Origin: Sphingobacteriales bacterium
GTDB taxonomy: Bacteria > Bacteroidota > Bacteroidia > Chitinophagales > Chitinophagaceae
Assembly (NCBI GenBank): GCA_004294195.1
Contig: REAQ01000092.1
Location: 1-5,196 of the forward strand
Direction of reading: 5' to 3'
DNA: 5,196 nt
Shown: positions 1 to 5,196 of the stretch, one piece after another
Position numbering within the stretch: the first letter of the stretch is position 1
Layout of the letters: every line of letters starts with the position of its first letter
Program-made: the position numbers and the translations under genes
Notes under the pieces: model-generated
Told to the model about the DNA's origin: nothing
Databases searched by the model: none
Seen by the model: the letters and a program-made list of their open reading frames with translations, nothing else

Positions 1-194
1 TCTTTATCCTGCACATCGAAACACAAAGGGAGAATGGCTACATTGAATTTTTGTTCCAGCTCTCTTTGTAATTCATCGAGCCTTTCTGATCGTCTTCCTG
101 TGATGATGCAATCATCGCCATGTTGTGCAAATACATGGGCCATGGCCCTGCCAAAACCGGAGCTGGCTCCGGTGATTAATATTTTTCGGTTCAT
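1..194 (-). CDS. Short-chain dehydrogenase/reductase, YdfG-like (N-terminal 64 residues, cut by window edge)
   Basis: This is the start of a classical SDR-family NAD(P)-dependent oxidoreductase, a soluble cytoplasmic enzyme. The first 64 residues show the Rossmann beta-alpha-beta unit. They hold the dinucleotide-binding motif TGASSGFG at residues 8-15, an Arg-Arg pair (TGRR, 32-35) after the second strand that usually signals NADP(H) preference, and the conserved Asp of the DV pair at 60-61. The GFG motif and the TGRR-ERL-EL run resemble E. coli YdfG (3-hydroxy acid / malonic semialdehyde reductase), but the catalytic Ser-Tyr-Lys part lies outside the window, so the substrate cannot be named. 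The ATG start is one base after the TAA stop of the upstream surface-protein gene, which implies co-transcription. Only a weak AGG lies upstream of the start. The SDR family is very secure; the YdfG-like subgroup is inference. Confidence 0.93.
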   Translation of the reverse strand, partial: MNRKILITGASSGFGRAMAHVFAQHGDDCIITGRRSERLDELQRELEQKFNVAILPLCFDVQDK

Positions 195-195
195 T

Positions 196-2784
196 TTACC
201 TGATTAAAGTGGAGGTTCCTTTTTTGAAGATCCGTTTGCCAAGATAGTCTGTTCCCTGCACATACCATGTATAGGTGTTTGTACCTTGTTCGGTGCCATT
301 GATCTTTCCATCCCAGCCTTCGCCGATGACGGTTGTATTAAACACCTGCTGGCCGTAACGATTGTAGACGCGGAAATAATCCATGGATTGTACACCCACG
401 GGAATGGGTTTTAGTTTATCGTTCTTACCGTCACCATTTGGCGTGAAGGCCGTGGGTACAAAAATATCGGGATCGGTAAAGAAGACTTTTACATTCATGG
501 TGTCGTAAGCGAAACATCCGATGGGAATGCTCACTCGCACGGAATAAGTGATATCATTGGAAAGCGTGGCAACAGGATTTCCAATGTTCGGATTGCTGAG
601 GCCGGTGGGCGGCGACCAATTATAAACACTTCCACCTGTAGCTCTCAATTGCAGGGGTTGCCCTAATACAATTGCCGTATCGTTTCCCGCAAATGCAGGA
701 ATGGGTGGAATGACATTCACGCGCACAGAATCAAATGAAGGTTTTGGACAGCCCAGGTTTTCAAACACAGCAACCCTATATACAGTGGTAGTAAGGGGAA
801 AAGCAATAGGATTTGGAATGTCTGATGCACTCAGGGTATTCGCCGGCGTCCACACGTATCTTGATCCGCCTGATGCGAAGATCTGCGCCGTATCGTCATA
901 ACAAATCGTGGTATCACCTTGCGTGAAAACAGTTGGATAAGGGACGGTCCTCACTACAATATTGTCTGTAGTGGCGCATTTACCAATATTACCTGTAACA
1001 GAATAAGTGGTGGTGCCAGTAGGCCTTACCGTTGGATTCTTCAGGTTCGGATTGTTCATGCCTGCAGTGGGTGTCCATCTGAACCGTAAGCCATCGGAAT
1101 TAATATTAAACCTGACGGAATCCGTAAGGCAGATGGTAGTGTCCGGACCAGCATTGAGGGTAACAAAACTTCGCACGTCCACAAATACAGAATCAATGTT
1201 CACACATCCAGGTGCTGAGGTAAGTGTTGCATAATATTTCGTAGGTACATCAGGACTCACCAATGGATTTGGGGAGTTGACATCACTGATCATATAATTG
1301 GGACTCCAGGTAAATGTGCCATTACCTACTGCGTTGAGTTGGAGTGTATCGATGGTACAAATCAGGGTATCATTTGTGAGTTGCATCGATGGCTTGCTGA
1401 GGATGTTCAGCGGGGCATCGATGGTATCTCTGCAGCCTTTGCTGCTGCCCACAATCAGTTGCACGGTATAGGTGCCGAGGTTAGGATATGAGTAGGTAGG
1501 ATTTTGCAATCGCGAGGTATCCTGGTTTACGATGGGGTTGCCGAAAAACCATTTCCAGTAGTCTATCACACCGTAGGCAGTTGTTGTTTGATCCCTGAAC
1601 TGTATCGGCACATTTCGGCATCCGTCCAGTGCCTGAAATGCAGGGAAAAATCCAGGAAAAACTTTGGCCAATGCAAATGCGGTATCGGAACAATCCAGTC
1701 CGCGGTTGGTGATCAAACGGATGCGATATACGCCGGTATCTGTGTAGGTAAATGTTGGGCGTTCAAGAATAGAAGTGTCCGCATCACCCGCTACACCAAA
1801 ATCCCATGAATAGGTTTTGATGAGAGAGCTTGAACTCCTGTTCTGGAAGGTGAGGGTAAAGCCATCGCAGGTTACAAATTCTGGTTGGAGATCTGCTGCG
1901 GCGATGGTACATGCTGCTACCTTGATATGGATGTCCTTTCGATGCCGGTTGATGATTACACCATTTCTCCTTTCTACTACAGCAACAGTGAGAACATAAA
2001 TCCCAGCATTGGGGGCGATACCGCTGACCATACCTGTGATAGGATTAAGTGTTACATCCGGGCCCATCGGACGGAAAAAAGTAAACCCGAATCCGTAAGG
2101 AAGAACGATATAAGGAGGGGGAGTAGCAGTCAATGGCCGAGGGTCATTTTGATTTGCACCATCATAGGCCTCAGCAAATTCATATGTAAGTTGATCACCT
2201 TCGGTATCAACAGCGCCAAAATCGTAGAAGAATGGGTTCCCTTCGCAAATAACAACCGTATCCTTGGTATCAAATTTTGGGCTACTATTTTGAGGGGCAT
2301 TTGGTGAGATAGAACTGCCCGGGATATGGGCTGTGTAAGTTGCCCCGGTGTTATCTGAATTGATGACATTTGTGATGCCTTCAATTCTGCAGCATCTTTG
2401 GTAGGAAATATCATACCCACCATTAATAGGCGGTAACTCAATTTCGAAAAAATAAACACCTATTTCATAGCATACTAATGGGGGATTATCTATACATGGT
2501 CCTGGATTTTGAAGCTGGATGTTTTCAATTCGATCGATTAAAACTTGCCTTGTTTCTACAAGTGAAACTGGATTAGCCCGGTAAATGGAAACAACTGCAA
2601 AAGTATCCAGACGTGCACCGGTGGTAAGATCTCTGTATAATCTTAAGGTTACCCTATACCTGAGGTTTGTACCAGATCCAGGTCCCAGGTACTCATAAGA
2701 CATCTCGCCACCTGCAATGTGGCGCGCTTCCGCATATTGGGAAAACACTACTGTTAACAAAGAAAGGAGTAATAATCTCTTCAC
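196..2784 (-). CDS. Secreted PKD/WSP-repeat surface protein with type IX secretion type B sorting domain (gliding motility-associated C-terminal domain)
   Basis: This is an 862-residue exported protein, probably cell-surface attached or released through the type IX secretion system. It starts with a signal peptide (KR, then LLLLSLLTVVF; likely cleavage after AEA at residue 20). Residues 21-290 form an N-terminal region opening RHIAGGEMSYEYLG, a start often seen in Bacteroidota gliding-associated proteins. Two PKD-like domains follow, at about 303-370 (YSWDFG, FTYTDTGVY) and 385-462 (WKWFFG, YSYPNLGTYTVQL). Four Ig-like repeats of about 76 residues (471-768) each carry a W-S/T-P motif. The C-terminus (774-862) is a CHU_C/type B sorting domain with FVPTAFTPNGDGKND, a YNRYGQQVF stretch and a GWDGK motif. 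No enzymatic domain is visible; an adhesin or structural role is inference. The start is GTG, not ATG: the frame is closed by TGA three codons upstream, and GTG is followed directly by the signal peptide. Its G is the last base of the hydrolase stop codon. Confidence 0.93.
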   Translation of the reverse strand: MKRLLLLSLLTVVFSQYAEARHIAGGEMSYEYLGPGSGTNLRYRVTLRLYRDLTTGARLDTFAVVSIYRANPVSLVETRQVLIDRIENIQLQNPGPCIDNPPLVCYEIGVYFFEIELPPINGGYDISYQRCCRIEGITNVINSDNTGATYTAHIPGSSISPNAPQNSSPKFDTKDTVVICEGNPFFYDFGAVDTEGDQLTYEFAEAYDGANQNDPRPLTATPPPYIVLPYGFGFTFFRPMGPDVTLNPITGMVSGIAPNAGIYVLTVAVVERRNGVIINRHRKDIHIKVAACTIAAADLQPEFVTCDGFTLTFQNRSSSSLIKTYSWDFGVAGDADTSILERPTFTYTDTGVYRIRLITNRGLDCSDTAFALAKVFPGFFPAFQALDGCRNVPIQFRDQTTTAYGVIDYWKWFFGNPIVNQDTSRLQNPTYSYPNLGTYTVQLIVGSSKGCRDTIDAPLNILSKPSMQLTNDTLICTIDTLQLNAVGNGTFTWSPNYMISDVNSPNPLVSPDVPTKYYATLTSAPGCVNIDSVFVDVRSFVTLNAGPDTTICLTDSVRFNINSDGLRFRWTPTAGMNNPNLKNPTVRPTGTTTYSVTGNIGKCATTDNIVVRTVPYPTVFTQGDTTICYDDTAQIFASGGSRYVWTPANTLSASDIPNPIAFPLTTTVYRVAVFENLGCPKPSFDSVRVNVIPPIPAFAGNDTAIVLGQPLQLRATGGSVYNWSPPTGLSNPNIGNPVATLSNDITYSVRVSIPIGCFAYDTMNVKVFFTDPDIFVPTAFTPNGDGKNDKLKPIPVGVQSMDYFRVYNRYGQQVFNTTVIGEGWDGKINGTEQGTNTYTWYVQGTDYLGKRIFKKGTSTLIR
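481..1374 (-). repeat. Region coding four Ig-like WSP repeats of the surface protein
   Basis: Residues 471-768 of the surface protein are four tandem, diverged copies of one unit. Each has an N/G-D-T-x-I-C start, a W-S/T-P motif, a stretch rich in N-P, a T-x-Y-x-V/A strand, and a Cys before the last strand. Cysteine pairs are C476/C527, C552/C603 and C628/C679, each exactly 51 residues apart. In the fourth copy the first Cys is replaced by V706, while the partner C757 is kept at the same spacing. Copy starts are 76, 76 and 78 residues apart. The repeats are seen at protein level; I see no long near-identical DNA stretches, so they are old duplications rather than a recent expansion. Confidence 0.85.
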
Positions 2785-3593
2785 TAGTTTTCATTTACAT
2801 ACCACATAAAGGCGCGGATGGCTGCTGTGGTGTTTTCCGGATCTTCTTTCATCCCCATATGCCCCACTGTTTCCAGGATATGCACATGGCTTTCCAAAGG
2901 TAGATGGCACTGGGCCAGGCTATCTGTTAAATTTACTGTTTTATCTTCAGTACCCATCACAAAAAGTACGGGAACCTTTGCATTGCGCAGTACATCCGTA
3001 CGGTCTGGCCGCACCATCATCATTTCATAATATTGGATAAGTACTTCTGGCTGAAACAGTTCCGAAGCCTTGATCTGATCTTCAATCAAACCATAGTGCT
3101 CGGTTTTAAATTTTTCACCGTAAAGATTGGGATACAATTGTTCCATCAAAAGCTTGGTACCATGCGCTTTCATAAAGGTCACTGAACGCCTGCGGTTCTG
3201 GCGCTTTTCCTCGTTGTCTGCAAAAGCTGTTGAATGGATCATGCCGAAACCCTGCAGTCTGTCCGCAAACTGTTCCACAAAAGAAAGGGTGATATATCCG
3301 CCCATGCTATGCCCCAGCAAAACGGCTTTATCGATGTTTTCCTGGTCCATGACTTGCAAGACCAAGTGTGCAGATTCATCCAAACTCAGCTGCTGATGAT
3401 GTACAAACGCATCTGCCGACAAACCCGTTCCCGGTATATCCACAACGATGCAGGTGTAGTGTGATGATAAGGCTTTCATCTGTTCATCCCAAACCCTTCC
3501 ATCTTCGGCAAAACCATGCAGTAAAATGCATACCGGTCCCTGACCATTTACGCGATAAGTAGTGCCCTCAGGCAGACTTTTGGTTATTGACAT
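2784..3593 (-). CDS. Alpha/beta hydrolase fold protein
   Basis: This 269-residue protein is a complete alpha/beta hydrolase with no signal peptide, so it is probably cytoplasmic. The oxyanion-hole HG motif is at residues 26-27 (LLHGFAEDGRVW), the nucleophile elbow GHSMGG is at 94-99 with Ser96, the likely acid is Asp217 (GTEDKTVN), and the catalytic His is His245 (VGHMGMKEDP). A cap region of about 90 residues lies between strand 6 and the acid. The length fits the family, which includes esterases, lipases, C-C hydrolases and haloperoxidase-like enzymes; the substrate cannot be read from the sequence. The ATG start lies inside the end of the Lnb-like gene (26-base overlap), and the TAG stop shares its G with the GTG start of the next gene, so it sits in the middle of a tightly coupled operon. 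No Shine-Dalgarno sequence is seen before the ATG. Fold and triad are secure; the biological role is unknown. Confidence 0.95.
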   Translation of the reverse strand: MSITKSLPEGTTYRVNGQGPVCILLHGFAEDGRVWDEQMKALSSHYTCIVVDIPGTGLSADAFVHHQQLSLDESAHLVLQVMDQENIDKAVLLGHSMGGYITLSFVEQFADRLQGFGMIHSTAFADNEEKRQNRRRSVTFMKAHGTKLLMEQLYPNLYGEKFKTEHYGLIEDQIKASELFQPEVLIQYYEMMMVRPDRTDVLRNAKVPVLFVMGTEDKTVNLTDSLAQCHLPLESHVHILETVGHMGMKEDPENTTAAIRAFMWYVNEN

Positions 3594-4734
3594 TACTATT
3601 GATGATTGACCAGCTGCGGAAGATGAGCAGGCTGACGATGGGCACTAGGGCAGGATTTAATTCCTGTGGAAGCCATCGCCACAATACCAGCAACAATCCC
3701 ATCACAAGCATGTACACACTTAGGTATCTTTTCACCCACCAGCGTCCACTGTAGAGGATGAAAACCACCGCCAGATGGATGGGCCAGGCCCAAAATAAAT
3801 TATAGTTCTCCGCAGTCTGTTTATGATCCGTTCCAAACCACATGAAAAGGAATAAACAACCCAGCAAACCCAGGATGAAAAACAGGACACGATCAAACAC
3901 ACGAAGCCCTTTTTGAATGGCCGGACGCTTCACAAAACTCAGGGCGATGATGACAAGGGAAAACATCGAAAACAATACCATGGGCGTCAGCCATCCGGAG
4001 GCCGATGTTTCTTCTTCGTTTCGTGTTACTACTGTATTTTTTTCCAGTACAATATTGCCATTGGGTGTGCCGGCACCATCCATACCAGCTTCCAAAAACT
4101 CGGGTAGGAACATGGCCTGATCATTGGTCATTTTTTTATCTATTCGGGCACCCAATAAAAGATCAATACCCAGCTTGCTCCAATGCATCTGCCCCTTATT
4201 CAAATAACTGTGGATCCCATTGCGGAAGGTCATCCCCTTTGCCATTTCAATGGGCTTGATGTTTGTTGTGTAGGGTTGTAGGATGTCCCTCAGACGGGTT
4301 GTGCAGTTGTCGTAAAGGAAATCGTATTTATAGTATCGATTTTCTTCCCGCAGGTTGTTTTCCACGAATCGCTGGATATCTCTTTTTTTCTCGCAACTCA
4401 GGTTAACTACTTGTTCCACGATACCTCGGTTTTCCAACCGATACCCGTAGATAAAATTTGGAAAAGCTTCCCGGTCCAGTGCGTACAATAATTTACCCCT
4501 TACAAACTTGCTGTAGAAATTGGGGTCCCCAAAATCAAAAGTGCCGTAGTTGTAAACGATATCGGTTCCTGTTGATTGATCAATCACCCGCAATGCACTA
4601 TGCCCGAAGATGGAATACAGTTCAGATCCCGGCGTACAGGTGAGCAGGCTGATTCTGAGTGCACATGTATCCTGTGCTCTCATAGGGTGAGTGTACAGGG
4701 TGAGTGTTAAGACTATGAATAAAAGATTTCTCAT
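3568..4734 (-). CDS. DUF4105/Lnb-like membrane protein, probable lipoprotein N-acyltransferase
   Basis: This 388-residue protein has a signal sequence (residues 1-20, cleavage likely after MRA), a periplasmic domain of about 225 residues, and roughly five membrane segments (about 248-268, 280-300, 315-330, 337-353 and 361-378). The periplasmic part has the DUF4105 hallmarks: LLTCTPGSELYSIFGHSALRV (key His45; Cys33 also lies here) and the YDNCTTRLRD motif with Cys144. A TDH-T-N-NLFW loop before the third membrane segment is also typical. DUF4105 was linked to Lnb, the Bacteroides enzyme that adds the third acyl chain to lipoproteins in a phylum lacking Lnt. The His-then-Cys order and NC motif recall permuted NlpC/P60 (LRAT-like) thiol enzymes, so an acyl-Cys144 intermediate is plausible inference. 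Many Bacteroidota carry several DUF4105 paralogues, so this copy may have another substrate. The ATG start fits the signal peptide. It lies 63 bases after guaB and overlaps the hydrolase gene by 26 bases. Confidence 0.87.
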   Translation of the reverse strand: MRNLLFIVLTLTLYTHPMRAQDTCALRISLLTCTPGSELYSIFGHSALRVIDQSTGTDIVYNYGTFDFGDPNFYSKFVRGKLLYALDREAFPNFIYGYRLENRGIVEQVVNLSCEKKRDIQRFVENNLREENRYYKYDFLYDNCTTRLRDILQPYTTNIKPIEMAKGMTFRNGIHSYLNKGQMHWSKLGIDLLLGARIDKKMTNDQAMFLPEFLEAGMDGAGTPNGNIVLEKNTVVTRNEEETSASGWLTPMVLFSMFSLVIIALSFVKRPAIQKGLRVFDRVLFFILGLLGCLFLFMWFGTDHKQTAENYNLFWAWPIHLAVVFILYSGRWWVKRYLSVYMLVMGLLLVLWRWLPQELNPALVPIVSLLIFRSWSIINSNVNNQKSA

Positions 4735-4761
4735 CTGAAAATTTGCGAACTACGCGACCTC

Positions 4762-4789
4762 TGCAACCTTCAACGTTCAACCTCCAACC
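4762..4789. repeat. Four-copy heptamer tandem array (consensus TTCAACC on the + strand)
   Basis: Four consecutive 7-base units read TGCAACC, TTCAACG, TTCAACC and TCCAACC on the + strand (GGTTGAA-type on the coding strand). Each differs from TTCAACC by at most one base. The array fills nearly half of the 63-base gap between guaB and the Lnb-like gene. It is flanked by two imperfect 8-base direct copies, GCGAACTA (4745-4752) and GCAAACTA (4793-4800), the second running into the guaB stop codon. I recall similar heptamer arrays between genes in other Bacteroidota, but cannot check this here. No function is known; it could be a neutral slippage-prone sequence or affect transcription between the two genes. 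Confidence 0.7.
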
Positions 4790-4797
4790 TATGCAAA

Positions 4798-5196
<399 letters not shown>

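Noticed and set aside
1885..2307. 140-codon open frame on the + strand inside the surface-protein gene
   Set aside because: It lies wholly antisense to a strongly supported coding frame, its protein has no recognisable motif, and several similar antisense frames occur along the same gene.
4005..4259. + strand frame antisense to the Lnb-like gene with a hydrophobic start
   Set aside because: It overlaps the DUF4105 region; hydrophobic runs are expected by chance opposite such sequence, and no start signals or homology are visible.
4735..4797. Possible Bacteroidota promoter (TAnnTTTG with an upstream TTG) for the Lnb-like gene
   Set aside because: The coding strand has TAGTTTG at the guaB stop, one base short of the consensus spacing, and TAGTTCG nearer the gene, which has mismatches. 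Neither has a convincing TTG box at the usual distance.
4735..4797. Rho-independent terminator after guaB
   Set aside because: The gap is a direct heptamer repeat, not a GC-rich hairpin with a T tract.

Overview
The window looks like a chromosomal piece from a Bacteroidota bacterium, most likely a Chitinophagaceae-type relative. The main reasons are a large exported protein with PKD-like domains, WSP-type repeats and a gliding-motility/type B sorting domain for the type IX secretion system, and a DUF4105/Lnb-type membrane protein, a family typical of this phylum. Start sites also lack clear Shine-Dalgarno sequences, as is usual there. The family-level placement is inference; no rRNA or other marker is present.

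All genes lie on the minus strand, so transcription runs from the right end to the left. In that order: the 3' end of guaB (IMP dehydrogenase, 4798-5196, cut by the window edge); a 63-base gap holding a four-copy heptamer tandem array; an Lnb-like DUF4105 protein, a probable lipoprotein N-acyltransferase (3568-4734); an alpha/beta hydrolase (2784-3593); an 862-residue secreted multi-repeat surface protein (196-2784); and the start of a YdfG-like short-chain dehydrogenase (1-194, cut by the left edge).

The four genes after guaB are packed very tightly: a 26-base overlap, then a 1-base overlap in which TAG and a GTG start share their G, then a 1-base gap. They are very probably one transcript with coupled translation. 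Whether guaB belongs to the same transcript is unclear: the 63-base gap shows neither a terminator hairpin nor a good Bacteroidota promoter. The operon mixes an envelope acyl-transfer enzyme, a soluble hydrolase, a large cell-surface protein and an oxidoreductase, and no shared pathway is evident.

No RNA genes, insertion sequences, CRISPR arrays or phage genes are visible, and no stretch over 300 bases lacks a gene. The points of most interest are the Lnb-like gene and its overlap with the hydrolase, the regular cysteine-spaced repeats of the surface protein, and the heptamer array. Nothing here clearly amounts to an undescribed multi-gene system.
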